A stretch of 64,000 bases of DNA from Ypsolopha sequella (GCA_934047225.1 CAKOHE010000110.1:236001-300000); one strand, 5' to 3'; shown: positions 33,876-44,511, counted from the first letter of the stretch. Translations and numbers: made by a program. Notes: generated from the letters alone by a model not told the origin.

Positions 33876-35156
33876 GTTAGACTCCTGAAGTCATTGGTCA
33901 ATTTGAATATCTCGTGACATACAGGTTGTTGATTTTGTCCACAACTTACGTCACATGAATAGTATACAGGATGATTATTCAAAAAAAGAATTTAAAAAAT
34001 TAAAATCACTTGAAGAAGGAGTTATGCCCGTTTTTATATGTCCTAAAATTATTTTTTATAAACAGCAAATGCGGCGTAGATCCAGTATTTACCTACTCGG
34101 GTGCCCCTCCCCGCCCCGCCGCTGCTCCGCCAGTGCTGAATCATTTTGATCATGTCTGTCGTACACTAGATAAAATATCGTAAATAAATTTTCGAAAAAA
34201 AATAAAAGCATATTTTTGTCATCAGTATTCGTGAATATAACCTACCCACTGAAGGAAGTTGTTGACCAAATCAACACCATGTATAACCCTGAGGTGGTGT
34301 CAGAGGTGTTTCCAAGTGGGGACTGCCAAGAAAACAGTCAACATGCGTACACCTTTTTTCACCGACGATTTTGATGTCCCAATGCCTTATCGCCTTGCAC
34401 CGGGCACAAATGCACACTTTTTAGGGCTCACAAGCTTACCTTAGAGTGTTTTCCTCTGTGCTAAGTTTACAAATATTATGCACCTAAGTTCGAATAACAA
34501 ATTGATGTATGTTCGACCGGACCGAATTTCAACCCAGATCTCAATATTGAGAAGCAGGTCTAAGATGACCAGATAACGGTAGAGGTTATATTAATGTGAA
34601 ACATCCGTCGCACAGAGGTGAAAAATCCAAAAAAGCTGGCCAAAACCTATTTTTTTCAAATTTGTCATAGGTTGGGTGAAAGATTGTTCCTGGTCCAATT
34701 ATAGGGATAGAGGGATAGTGTGGGCAGAGGAAAATACCAAATATCCTTCTACCTCTGCTAAAATGGGTCAAAAATGAGCTGGGGTGGTTAGCTTTTGGGT
34801 AACAATTCATATGGATCTAAAAATATACCTAATAGTGTTAAAAAATAACTATCCCCTCCTTTCTCTTACACTAACTCCCTTCCCCCTTAATTTCATACAG
34901 ATAAATAATATACAAAAATTAAATGCAAGTCTTTCATAATCAAAAAATATATATAATTGTGTTTAGTTTATTATACAGTGTCAATTTCAAGATCCTCTAA
35001 TAAATTTAACAGACTTTGAAACAAAGGTAGAAAAGTTTTCTCAGATCACTTATAAAAGGGTCAGATGACACCATTAGTCTTTGAAACGTGATTACCACAC
35101 ACTGCTTTCGAAAAAAAAAATTTGGAAAATTGCTCTCTGTATTTTCTCACATCTTT
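33876..35156 (+). other. Nup205 intron i, part before BEL C
   Basis: No exon is seen. Around 34270-34600 is a SINE-like or other dispersed repeat. It shares ACCGACGATTTT and adjacent motifs with sequence near 14830 and 56420. The last ~150 bp (35006-35156, minus) is the tail of an older ORF split by BEL C. Confidence 0.45.
35006..35156 (-). pseudogene. C-terminal tail of the ORF interrupted by BEL C
   Basis: On the minus strand the frame enters from the BEL C target duplication. It reads VRKYREQFSKFFF and later SSDPFISDLRKL to a stop at 35006-35008. It continues, in frame, the segment at 42888-43156 on the other side of BEL C. Its family is discussed there. Confidence 0.6.
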
Positions 35157-35528
35157 TGTAACCGCAAGGTTACAGGAATGCAGAGCTGATGGGATTTGAG
35201 TATTGATTGGATAATTGTGGGTAAACTGACTGACCTTTGATGATGATTGTGGATGGGCCGACAAATGCGCCGCGTGGCGTCCCTCCTTGTTGGGCTGATG
35301 GAGCTGGCGCCTTGGGCAGGAATGTGCAGGATTATCTTGGAGTAATGTGAACACAACACTGGTAGGTACGCGATATTGGTTGTGTCGGCGGCGCGAGTGT
35401 GCACACGTGTGTTTCGGACGATGTCCCGCGCGGAAGAGAGCGAACAAACCGCCGGCGCACAAGTCACCGGCGCGCGGTGCGAGACTACGCGCATGCGCGT
35501 GCGTATCCGTCACGCTGTGGCGTGAACA
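35157..35528 (-). repeat. 3' LTR of BEL C
   Basis: On the element strand it starts TGTTCACGCCACAGCGTGAC and ends CCTTGCGGTTACA. The pol frame extends ~18 bp into it. GC-rich toward U3. Confidence 0.95.
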
Positions 35529-38500
35529 TCCTGGGGGGGCCGGGGCTGCGACTCCTCTTGAGCTGAATCCAACGGCAGCCTGGCTAGCTTGAACACAGGT
35601 CGTCGCAGATTTCCATGGGCTGTGTCCAGATCCACAACTCGGATCACTCCATCCTTGCCAGGTATCGTGCGGAGAATTCTCCCCAACTTCCATTGGAGCG
35701 GAGGCAGGTCATCCTCTTTGATGAGGACCAGTTCACCCACTTGAGGAGGGGAAGAAGGGGAGAGCCATTTGGAGCGGGTTTGCAGGGTATGGAGGTAGGA
35801 TCTGGACCAGAGAGTCCAAAAGCACTGAGAGAGCGCTTGAATGAGCTGAAAGCGTTTAAGAGCAGATATGGATCTGTCGTCAAAAGACTGCTCAGGTAGA
35901 GCGGTGAGCGGACGACCAATAATGAAATGTCCGGCCGTGAGAGGTTCAAAGTCCGTAGGGTCGGATGAAATTGGGCAGAGGGGTCTTGAGTTGAGTACAG
36001 CCTCAATTCGAGCCAAAAGGGTAGAGAATTCCTCAAAAGTGAGGTGCTGTTCACCTATCACGCGATAAAGTAGTTGCTTGGTGGATTTTACGTTTATTTC
36101 GTGCAGAGCGCCGAACCAAGGCCCTTTAGGCGGGTTCAGTAACCAAGTAATGTGCTGATTCGCGAGCTTGTGAGTGATTGCATCATTGTTTGACCTGAGG
36201 AAGTTCTGAACTTCAATGAGCTGATTCCTAGCACCTACATAGTTTGTGCCGCAGTCTGAGCGAATGAGAACTGGAGTACCGCGACGTGAGATAAAACGTT
36301 GCAATGCCGCAAAGAACGCTTCCGTTGAGAGTGCAGAGACTGGTTCCAAATGAACCGCCTTTGTTGCGAGGCAAAAGAAAATACAAAAATACGCCTTTAT
36401 GAGTTTCGCGTTCCGCAACGTGCTGGATTTAACGAAGAAGTGGCCAGCAAAGTCCGTCGTGACGTGACTAAAAACTGGCTGAGGAGTAACTCTGTCTACT
36501 GGGAGATCAGCCATGAGCGGAGCCTTAGGCTGAGCGCGGCACCGGAAACATCTAATACATTTAAACACGCGGTGTCTAATAATACGACGAGCGGACAGAA
36601 TCCAGTACTGCTGGCGTAATATGGCGTGTAATGTGTCAGCTCCAGGGTGGCAGTGTATTTTGTGATAGTGATCTATAATGAGATCTACGAGCGGACTTGA
36701 GCTGGGTAGAATGAGTGGGTGTTGAGCGTCATACCTAATTGACGCGTGAGAGAGACGACCACCGACTCTCAAGAGGCCGTCCTTTATGAAGGGCGAGAGA
36801 CGCTGGAGCCGAACGGGACAAACCTTATCAGTCTGGATACGATTAATGTCTTCAGCAAACTCATTGTGCTGAAAAGAGCGGACCCAGTGCAACAGAGCGT
36901 CCCTGCGTTCATTAGCTGTCAACGGACCAGAGCGCCGTGCATCTGGGCTGTGCCGACAATTGAATATGAACCTTTGAATACAAGCCGTCACTCCGACGAG
37001 CTTGTCAAGTGAGCTGTAGCGAGTGAGCAAGTCCAAATCAATATCTGGGACTGCTATGTGTGCTGGTACCTTTTTGGGCTTAAGGCCTGGGAGAGCATGA
37101 TGGCCTAGAGCGGGTGGCAACTTGGGCCAAGTGCAGGTAGGTTCTTTGAGCCAACTGGGTGACCACCAAAGGTCATGAAGTGAGAGAGACTGGGCAGACA
37201 TACCTCTGCTTGCACAGTCAGCAGGGTTGAGGTTCGTGGGCACATGCCTCCACGTATTGCTAGTTGAAGTAGCTGTGATCTTAGCCACTCGATTGGCCTC
37301 GAAAGTCTGTAATCGGTGAGGTGGGGTATTGAGCCATGCCAACACTATTGTGCTATCTGACCAGCATGTGTGTGTTTGAATGGGTATATGAGCTGACAGT
37401 TGGGCTGACACTCGAGTCATGAGCTGAGATAAAAGAGTCGCGGCTGACAACTCCAATTTCGGGATTGAGAGGCGAGTCTTAATGGATGCGACCTTGGACT
37501 TGCCAATGATTAGGTGTACATTGACATGTCCAGTGGTATTGCGCTCATGAAGATAGATAACGGCACCAAAGCCAGCCTCTGATGCGTCCGCGAATCCGTG
37601 AAGTGAGTAAGTAGACGTGGGCTTATACTTACAAATGTGTCGAGGTAAACGGAGGTTTGAGAGCTGAGGAAGATCCTCTGAGATGTGTTGCCACTCTGTG
37701 TGGACTTCTTCAGAGATAGGCTCATCCCATCCTATTTTCAGAAGCCAAAGCTTCTGGAGAAGAATCTTTGCGCGGAAGATGACTGGAGTAACCCAGCCAT
37801 TGGGGTCATAGAGAGACGCTACTGTACTGAGAATGGAGCGCTTTGTGACTTGAGCATGAGTGGGCAGAGAAATGCGATAAGTGAACTCATCAGTTTGAGG
37901 AATCCACTGTATTCCCAGAACCTTAATGGAATTAGAGTCGGGACTGAAGTCAAAGTCCTTGGGCATGTCGCACTGGTCATCTGGGAACCGTTCAAGGAGC
38001 TGAGGTGAGTTGGAGGTCCATTTACTGAGCTGGAAGCCACCTAGAGCGAGTAACTCGATCAGATCGCTTTGGAGCGACTGAGCAGATTCCACAGAATCTG
38101 CACCTGAGAGAATGTCGTCCTCAAATATTGATTTGCGGAGGATCTGAGCAGCGTGGGGGTAGCGATGACCTTCGTCATCAGCCAATTGGAGTAAAGTGCG
38201 GATGGCATGGTATGGGCTGGACCTTAATCCATATGTGACGGTATTAAGGGCATACGTGAGCAGGGGCTGGCCGGGTGAAGACCGCCAGAGAATGAGTTGA
38301 AAACGTCTTTGCTCTGGGTGAATGAGGATATTTCTGAACATCATTCGGATGTCAGTGCTGAAAACTTGTGAGTGGATCCTGAAGGACATGATAATGTCAA
38401 CAATATCTTGTTGAAGAGCTGGACCTGTATGAAGACAATCATTTAAATTGACGCCATTTGAGCTTTTACAACTTCCGTCAAAGACGCAGCGTAACTTTTC

Positions 38501-39520
38501 TGATCCTGGCTTAAATATGCCATGATGTGGGATATAGAAATGGGATTTATGAGCAAAGGTATTAGGGTGACACGGCGACATATGTCCCAATTTTATGTAA
38601 TCTGACATAAACTCTACGTATTTCGAGCGAAAGAGCGGGTTTGCTAGCAGCTTCTTCTCTAAATTGAGAAACCTGCGTAGCGCAATATCATGAGTGGAAC
38701 CTAATGTCGGCGCGTTGTGCAGAAAGGGCAGTGTAACCATATATTGACCTGATGGTTCACGAGTAGTTGTGGTGCGGAAAATGTCCTCACACTGTTCCTC
38801 TAATGGGCTGGTATGCTTGTAGGTTTGGGGTTCCTCGGATTCCCAAAACCTCTCAAGACTTTTATGAATGTCATGAGTGGAATGCTCTGAGTCCGTGTGA
38901 GAGCCGACAATGTGAACTGAATTGACCTGATTCGTGGGTGAGGTATGTAAACTTTCGAAAGGTCCTATCAATGTAAAATCAAATATCGTGCCGAAGGCTA
39001 TGGGCTTGCCAGGGCCGAGCGAAACCTTGGTTCCGTCTAACACTTGACCAAGAACGTCAGATCCTAGTATTAGATCAACCGGAGCTGGTGTGTGGTATTC
39101 TCGATCAGCAAGAGGAATCGGTGGGTGACCTGTTAACTGAGCGAGATCTGGAACCTTTTCTAACGGTAGGTACCCAGTTACGTTCTTCAATATATGGGCT
39201 GTGGCCGTGATCGTAGGTGTGTCACGGTGTGTAGGTCGGCATACAATTGTGATTGATGCCTTTGAGTTTTGTGTGTGCTGATTTCCAACTCCTGCGATTT
39301 TTAGAGATGTATGTTTTAATGGTAAATTTAAAATTCTGGCCATGCGCTGAGAACAAAGAGTCAGCATACTTCCACAGTCTAACAGGGCTCGTGCTGAGTG
39401 AAATTGACCATGTACGTCTGCTATTTTAAGTGAGACGGTTGGCAACAAAATTGGTGTGTTAGTGACGTTCACTACACGTTGTGCGGAGTTACAGGAATTC
39501 TCTGTTGGAGTTGAAGTCAT
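35510..39520 (-). CDS. BEL/Pao pol polyprotein of element C
   Basis: This is an intact 1,336-codon frame. It begins with retropepsin (ARALLDCGSMLTL). The RT follows with the LPHH-like IPHHGIFKPG, VFDGSCKSSNG and catalytic FEDDILSGAD. RNase H shows GFADASEAGFGAVIY, a DSTIVLAWL segment and NPADCASRGM. Integrase has an HHCC finger (H-x4-H ... CIRCFRC) and DDE residues in TDFAGHF, RSDCGTNYVGA and a LHEINVKS block in the E position. The C terminus has the VGELVLIKEDDLPP tail typical of the family. The enzyme set copies element RNA in cytoplasmic particles and integrates the cDNA. The frame is continuous back through an upstream TGA and TAG toward gag (see 39623-39700). RT and integrase look competent by motif. 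Confidence 0.93.
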   Translation of the reverse strand: MTSTPTENSCNSAQRVVNVTNTPILLPTVSLKIADVHGQFHSARALLDCGSMLTLCSQRMARILNLPLKHTSLKIAGVGNQHTQNSKASITIVCRPTHRDTPTITATAHILKNVTGYLPLEKVPDLAQLTGHPPIPLADREYHTPAPVDLILGSDVLGQVLDGTKVSLGPGKPIAFGTIFDFTLIGPFESLHTSPTNQVNSVHIVGSHTDSEHSTHDIHKSLERFWESEEPQTYKHTSPLEEQCEDIFRTTTTREPSGQYMVTLPFLHNAPTLGSTHDIALRRFLNLEKKLLANPLFRSKYVEFMSDYIKLGHMSPCHPNTFAHKSHFYIPHHGIFKPGSEKLRCVFDGSCKSSNGVNLNDCLHTGPALQQDIVDIIMSFRIHSQVFSTDIRMMFRNILIHPEQRRFQLILWRSSPGQPLLTYALNTVTYGLRSSPYHAIRTLLQLADDEGHRYPHAAQILRKSIFEDDILSGADSVESAQSLQSDLIELLALGGFQLSKWTSNSPQLLERFPDDQCDMPKDFDFSPDSNSIKVLGIQWIPQTDEFTYRISLPTHAQVTKRSILSTVASLYDPNGWVTPVIFRAKILLQKLWLLKIGWDEPISEEVHTEWQHISEDLPQLSNLRLPRHICKYKPTSTYSLHGFADASEAGFGAVIYLHERNTTGHVNVHLIIGKSKVASIKTRLSIPKLELSAATLLSQLMTRVSAQLSAHIPIQTHTCWSDSTIVLAWLNTPPHRLQTFEANRVAKITATSTSNTWRHVPTNLNPADCASRGMSAQSLSLHDLWWSPSWLKEPTCTWPKLPPALGHHALPGLKPKKVPAHIAVPDIDLDLLTRYSSLDKLVGVTACIQRFIFNCRHSPDARRSGPLTANERRDALLHWVRSFQHNEFAEDINRIQTDKVCPVRLQRLSPFIKDGLLRVGGRLSHASIRYDAQHPLILPSSSPLVDLIIDHYHKIHCHPGADTLHAILRQQYWILSARRIIRHRVFKCIRCFRCRAQPKAPLMADLPVDRVTPQPVFSHVTTDFAGHFFVKSSTLRNAKLIKAYFCIFFCLATKAVHLEPVSALSTEAFFAALQRFISRRGTPVLIRSDCGTNYVGARNQLIEVQNFLRSNNDAITHKLANQHITWLLNPPKGPWFGALHEINVKSTKQLLYRVIGEQHLTFEEFSTLLARIEAVLNSRPLCPISSDPTDFEPLTAGHFIIGRPLTALPEQSFDDRSISALKRFQLIQALSQCFWTLWSRSYLHTLQTRSKWLSPSSPPQVGELVLIKEDDLPPLQWKLGRILRTIPGKDGVIRVVDLDTAHGNLRRPVFKLARLPLDSAQEESQPRPPQDVHATA

Positions 39521-39700
39521 GGAGTGAAAATGAGCTGAGTGTGTATGTGATGAGTGTGTGTGTGATGAGTGTGCCGAGTGCTGGTCGTCCTCGCCTTCAT
39601 AGTGCTCTGTTATTGTAGGTAGTCATTGTTGCCTACCTACCCGAGACCTACTTGGCGATCGCGATTGAGTGGGCGGGTTGGGACGGGACGTGTATGCCTA
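39521..39700 (-). other. gag-pol junction of BEL C with two in-frame stops
   Basis: Gag ends at a TAG (39698-39700). The same frame then has 24 sense codons, a TGA (39623-39625), and is open to the pol ATG at 39520. The segment is rich in SR/PS and then HSSHTHS-like residues, resembling a linker. BEL elements usually use one continuous frame. Either both stops are mutations or gag-pol is made by readthrough or reinitiation; the sequence alone does not decide. Confidence 0.8.
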
Positions 39701-41242
39701 TGTAGCATGTGCCGAATGGTGTTGAGGCTCATGTGCTGAGCGCTGTCTGGGCTGCTCACGTAGAGACGGAGGCAGCAAATGAGCAGCTGAGCGTGTCGGA
39801 GACATGGCCCCATGGCGATGCAGTGAAGTGTGGTGGTCAGTCCGCCCACACTCCTTGCATGCCCGTGTAGACCTGCACTCATTCTCATAGTGAGGACCCA
39901 AACAGCGTCGGCACCGGTTGCGTGAGTTCACAAAATCCCACCGACCTTGAACCGGTTGGTTATTAAATTGTGGGCAGGCGATGAGCTTATGTCCCCTATT
40001 CTTGCAGTATGGGCATGGCATACCACCAGAAGGGGAAGAAGGTTGAGCCGAATAATTTTGTTGGCGAGTGGGTGATGGGGAAGTTTGGGCCGAAAAAACT
40101 AGCTGACGAACGGATGATGAGGACGGTTGGGCCGAGTAGGTTAGGGCGTCACCGAATGCCAAGAACGGCCTATGGGGAGCAGGTTGAGGAGAGCGATACT
40201 CTTGCCGGCTCCTAAGCGGAGCTATGGGGCGGAATTCTCGAGTAGCCGTATAAGGCTGACGGGAACCTCGAGTGGGCTGAACCAGCTGATTGAGCTGAGC
40301 GAGCCTTTCTGACGGGCCGAGCCGTGCTGAAGAAGGAGCATCCTGTGACGCAAGGGACGATGACTCATTCTCCTTGCAGCGTGCGTGCTCTTCCAAGAAC
40401 TCAATGAGGTTCTTGAGCGTGGGCAGAGTTGCACGAGATCCGTACTTCCGCTCGAAAAGAGTGCGGAGCTCGCCTTGTAGTTTTCGCACCACCATGGACA
40501 CGAAAACATAGTCAGAATCCTTCATGGGCAGATCGAGGTTGCGGAGAGCGCTTTGCGCTGAGATAAGCGGAATTAAAAACGATGTGCAGATATCCGAGCG
40601 CATGTGGATGTGCGGAAGGTTCATGATAATGTCCACAAATCGGTCAATGAGTACGCGACGATTGTCGTAACGCTTGGTGAGAATTTCCATGGCTATGGGA
40701 TAATTCTCGTTGGTAGGGTAGAGGTGTTTCACCATTTCATGTGCCTCACCCTTTAGGGCACCTAACAAATAATGCAGCTTGACAGCATCCGAGACTGTAG
40801 CCATCTCACTGATGAGGCTCCTAAAAACAGCAATAAATGAGGGCCATTCTTCCACGTTCGAGTGAAACTCCGGAATGGGTATTTTTGGTAGAACACCAAC
40901 GGGTGTACCTGAGCTGAGGGGTGGCGTCTTGTCCGGAAGAGCTGATTTTTCTTTTAATTTTTCGAATGCCACTAGTATAGCATCATAGTTGCTAAGTCCC
41001 GACTGAAAATTTTTCGTGTAGGTTGCCTCAGTTTCGTCGGACAAATCCTCATCGTCAAGGATCTCATAATATACGTCCTCTAACTTAGTTTTAACGTGTT
41101 GTATGTTTGCGTAACGAGCGGTGAAGTCCGCCACAGAATATGTTTTTCTGTCGCCTGCCTCGACCGCCGAACCAATCTCCTTTAACAGAACTATCGCCTT
41201 TACGGCCTCACGAAACATCGCGGCTTGTGATTTCGAAGGCAT
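39698..41242 (-). CDS. BEL/Pao gag of element C
   Basis: The frame is 514 codons. It has an N-terminal coiled region; the BEL gag block IPIPEFHSNVEEWPSF with LLGALKGEAHEMVKHL downstream; a Pro/Ser/Gln-rich linker; and a C-terminal set of knuckles (CPYCKNRGHKLIAC, CRRCLGPHYENEC, CKECGRTDHHTSLH). The last is the usual BEL C-x2-C-x4-H pattern. The protein forms the particle and binds element RNA. The start MPSKSQAAMF is supported by the lack of an upstream in-frame ATG in the leader. Confidence 0.92.
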   Translation of the reverse strand: MPSKSQAAMFREAVKAIVLLKEIGSAVEAGDRKTYSVADFTARYANIQHVKTKLEDVYYEILDDEDLSDETEATYTKNFQSGLSNYDAILVAFEKLKEKSALPDKTPPLSSGTPVGVLPKIPIPEFHSNVEEWPSFIAVFRSLISEMATVSDAVKLHYLLGALKGEAHEMVKHLYPTNENYPIAMEILTKRYDNRRVLIDRFVDIIMNLPHIHMRSDICTSFLIPLISAQSALRNLDLPMKDSDYVFVSMVVRKLQGELRTLFERKYGSRATLPTLKNLIEFLEEHARCKENESSSLASQDAPSSARLGPSERLAQLNQLVQPTRGSRQPYTATREFRPIAPLRSRQEYRSPQPAPHRPFLAFGDALTYSAQPSSSSVRQLVFSAQTSPSPTRQQNYSAQPSSPSGGMPCPYCKNRGHKLIACPQFNNQPVQGRWDFVNSRNRCRRCLGPHYENECRSTRACKECGRTDHHTSLHRHGAMSPTRSAAHLLPPSLREQPRQRSAHEPQHHSAHAT

Positions 41243-42387
41243 CTTAATCTTGTTAAACTAGGTGGTTGTTTACTAAGATAAAATACGCAACGAGTTTGAG
41301 CTGAACTATAAAAGCGAGCGTACAACTGAAATAATTGATGAGATAGATGAATAGAGCTGAAATACTTGCGCGGATGAAGTAACAATGACTATGTTCAAAC
41401 GGAACACGGAACTCTTAAATAAACACGACAAAAAAAAAAAAAAAATTTTTTTTTTTAAACAACCTGTATATGAGCTGATAAACCAACGTGGAACACCCTA
41501 TATGTGTACCATAAACAATAAGAGCAGAGACGAGAAGAGAAAAAAAAAAAAATGTTTACTATATTTGTGCTATATGCACCCGGTTAAAAAGCAGGCAATA
41601 ACACGAAAAAACTGTCCGGCAATCTATTACTGCGACACGAGATTACCGTAACACAAAATATCGGAAAGGGCTGATGAACTTGTTCACTAAAATGTTATTT
41701 GCCTTGAAATCATGTGCCGATAATACGCGTTAGTTCTTGCTTACACGATAGTACAACTACAAAAAAAAACAACAGCCGTGGTAAATTCTATTTATAGAAT
41801 AAAATACCTACCTACTTCTTTGAGTGCGTAAACAAACAAAGAATGTATTTACCTAGCCGAAATCGGATCTAAATGAGTGGACAATCCAATGATGCAAATC
41901 AAGCTTTGGTAATACGTAACGTAATAACGCAATAATAACGTAATACGTATGACTATGAGTTTAATTAATTTTACGTATGGGTTTTATAAGGGCTGATAAA
42001 TAATCCCTGGGAGTGACGGAGGGGGGTTTAACAAAGAAATATAGTGGACTGTAACAAACAATTGGGCTGAATGGATATAATTATATTATCTGAGCTGAAT
42101 AATAATAATAAACGGGATGAAAGTGAGTTTATTGTGTGGCGGGGGCGGGGGGGGGCGCTTCTATACAGATAAATGGAATGTTCTAGGCGGCGCGGGCGCG
42201 GTAATGACCTACCCGAAATAGGTATTCGAGACCACAAAATATATTTTTGCCGGAAAAAGGGCCGGGGAGGGGCCAAAATATGTAACCGGGTGAAAATGGA
42301 CTGTAGTAAATCGACGGGGGCTGGTTCAAACGAAGTTACGGGCCGGCGGGGGGGAGGCGGGGGGTGGTTTAAACCAAAAATTTTCCG

Positions 42388-42513
42388 CTCGAAGAGACCA
42401 GAAATGTTCGAAAACGGTCTCGAAGGATCAAAATTTTTCGAAATTTTCGATAACGGACTCGAAGGACCAGAAATGTTCGAAATTATTTGAAATTTTCCGC
42501 TCGAAGGACCAGA
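42388..42513 (-). promoter_or_regulatory. Primer-binding site of BEL C plus three upstream-like repeats
   Basis: On the element strand, the 5' LTR is followed within four bases by TGGTCCTTCGAGCGG. This matches the complement of the 3' end of a eukaryotic tyrosine tRNA (...TCGAAGGACCA). In window orientation similar motifs CTCGAAGGACCA, CTCGAAGGATCA and CTCGAAGAGACCA lie at ~42458, 42419 and 42388, beside 42500. So four primer-binding-like motifs are spaced 31-42 bp apart, each within a TTTCGAAAATTT-like context. Confidence 0.7.
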
Positions 42514-42515
42514 AA

Positions 42516-42887
42516 TGTAACCGCAAGGTTACAGGAATGCAGAGCTGATGGGATTTGAGTATTGATTGGAGAATTGTGGGTAAACTGACTGACCTTTGAT
42601 GATGATTGTGGATGGGCCGACAAATGCGCCGCGTGGCGTCCCTCCTTGTTGGGCTGATGGAGCTGGCGCCTTGGGCAGGAATGTGCAGGATTATCTTGGA
42701 GTAATGTGAACACAACACTGGTAGGTACGCGATATTGGTTGTGTCGGCGGCGCGAGTGTGCACACGTGTGTTTCGGACGATGTCCCGCGCGGAAGAGAGC
42801 GAACAAACCGCCGGCGCACAAGTCACCGGCGCGCGGTGCGAGACTACGCGCATGCGCGTGCGTATCCGTCACGCTGTGGCGTGAACA
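42516..42887 (-). repeat. 5' LTR of BEL C
   Basis: A 372-bp copy of 35157-35528 with one difference. The strong similarity creates duplicated minus-strand ORFs in the two LTRs, which I do not treat as genes. Confidence 0.95.
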
Positions 42888-43560
42888 TCTTTGTTTCTGC
42901 TCTTTTGAGCAATAGCTACTTCCGAAGTTTCAATTATCCTTAAGCCATAGATCAGTATTTTGTGGAACGTCGTAGGCATATTAAACCATGGATAATGGAA
43001 CACAAAAGTAAATGTTGTTTTCAAGCAGAAAATCTTAAATTTGGCAGCATTTATTTTATATCCACTTGCCATGAACTTCAAAATTGAATGAAGCCGATTT
43101 AAGAGATTCAGGCTGATACTAGATATTTCAGTTATTTCCTCTGCATGCTGAAACATATTTCAAGCCGTGTTTCCATCTGTAGACACCCCTCCACCCTGCC
43201 TTGGTTTGTCTTTATATAGACCAAGTTTTTCCCAAAAATCTTTGAGCGATCACTGGTTTCTTCAAACTTCTTGGAAGGTCGGCCACCTCCTTGGTTGCGG
43301 GCTGGATGCACAACAGGGAAAGTAACAAAAGTATTGCACCAATTTTTGTTTTTGTCGGCGCACCCTGTAAAATTGTCATGTGCTTGTTGGAATTTGGTGT
43401 TGTAATCTGACACTAATCTTGTTAACAACCACTTGGTTTCGTGTGGAAAATCGGTGACACGTAGAGCATTTTTCTTCTTTTCTTGCAAGTATGTCCGTTT
43501 TTCGTGATGCTATCGAGAAGCATACTCTCTATAATAGCTGATAAGAGTGTATCTGCTAAA
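42888..43560 (-). pseudogene. Older minus-strand ORF interrupted by BEL C, family not recognised
   Basis: Two overlapping frames (about 43488-43132 and 43156-42888) appear to be one protein with a frameshift near 43150. Recognisable stretches are TDFPHETKWLLTRLV, DNFTGCADKNKNWC and GGGRPSKKFEE. Further on come FHKILIYGLRIIETSEV and KSRNKDV. The frame passes the BEL C target duplication and continues at 35156-35006. The tail type (RNKD..+YRE...SSDP.IS.LR) is one I have seen in repetitive insect ORFs, probably a DNA-transposon-associated protein, but I cannot name it. Its breaks make it a relic. Confidence 0.55.
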
Positions 43561-44148
43561 ACAGGCTTCTTCGTTAGTTGATCCTTAAACAATTAAAAAA
43601 CAAAAATTTGCAAACATGACTAATAAAATAAAATTTTTGTTAAGGCGACGGTTTCGGACGGGAAAATTTTCAGTGGTTTTGGCAAGACTAATTACTTTTT
43701 GTAACAATGTTAACATTAAAGCCGGATGTGCCAGGAAATTCAACTTTATCATTTCATGAAAATTACTAAGCAGAAAAAAATCATTTTCACGTCGTTTTAG
43801 TGGCATTAATGTTTAAAAAAAAGTCATTGAGAATCTAAAATAAATAAAAAAAAAATAGATAATTACCTTCTGGAGTAGAATCCATCGCAAAAACACAAAT
43901 TTTCACTAAAACTTCCGAGTAAGAAATTAATAAACGCAAGACTTAAAATTGTCGTAAACACATCCAATTTTGAACAAGTTCAACTTTGGACTGATGTAAA
44001 AATGACAACCCGTTTTTCAGGTAGCCCTAATTGCTGTGAATCTTTTCATTGTTTATTCAGGTAGTAATTTAAATTATTTTTGACGTGTTTCGAGAATTTT
44101 TACGTTTTTAGGTTTCGACCAGCTTTTATGGATTTTTCACCTTCGTGC
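43561..44148 (+). other. Noncoding intron DNA
   Basis: AT-rich, no exon. It may include more of the unrecognised minus-strand element (short minus frames near 43585-43806), without a motif I can support. Confidence 0.4.
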
Positions 44149-44511
44149 GTCGCTCAGTACAAAGTGCACAACTTAACTTTGTTTTTCTTGTTAAGAAGTT
44201 AAATGTGAAAAAGATATTGGTCTTTGGGCATTCACGCCAATAGTTCAGTATAAGGTAGGTTTATAAATCAGCAGCTTGAAATTTAATACACAATAAGCCA
44301 TTATTTGGTCGAAACAAACTTAAAACAGCATTTTATGCTTGTATCGGCAAAATCGTGACAAATTGTGCATTCCACTTCAAACTGTTGATTTATAAATCTA
44401 AGTTATACTGAACTATTGGCGTGAATTGCCACAGACCAATATCTTTTTCACTTTTAACTTCTTAACAAGAAAAACAAATTAAAGTAGTGCTCCTTGTACC
44501 GAACGACTGAC
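44149..44511. mobile_element. Nonautonomous element with ~125-bp TIRs
   Basis: The left arm contains GTTTTTCTTGTTAAGAAGTT and ACGCCAATAGTTCAGTATAA. The right arm carries their inverted, slightly diverged copies (44380-44511). The unique centre is ~110 bp. It ends ~70 bp before Nup205 exon j. Its family is unknown. Confidence 0.78.

Larger units (their letters stand above)
35157..42887 (-). mobile_element. BEL/Pao retrotransposon C, complete
   Basis: The element is 7,731 bp in minus orientation. The 372-bp LTRs at 35157-35528 and 42516-42887 differ at one base (T/G within GATTGGA-T/G-AATTG). A 5-bp target duplication TCTTT flanks it (35152-35156 and 42888-42892). Coding order on the minus strand is gag 41242-39698 then pol 39520-35510. 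The insertion is young. It is antisense to Nup205 and lies in intron i. Confidence 0.96.

Noticed and set aside
35147..35693. Minus-strand ORFs in the LTR region of BEL C, duplicated at 42428-42872
   Set aside because: They lie within the two nearly identical LTRs and are copies of noncoding U3/R sequence.
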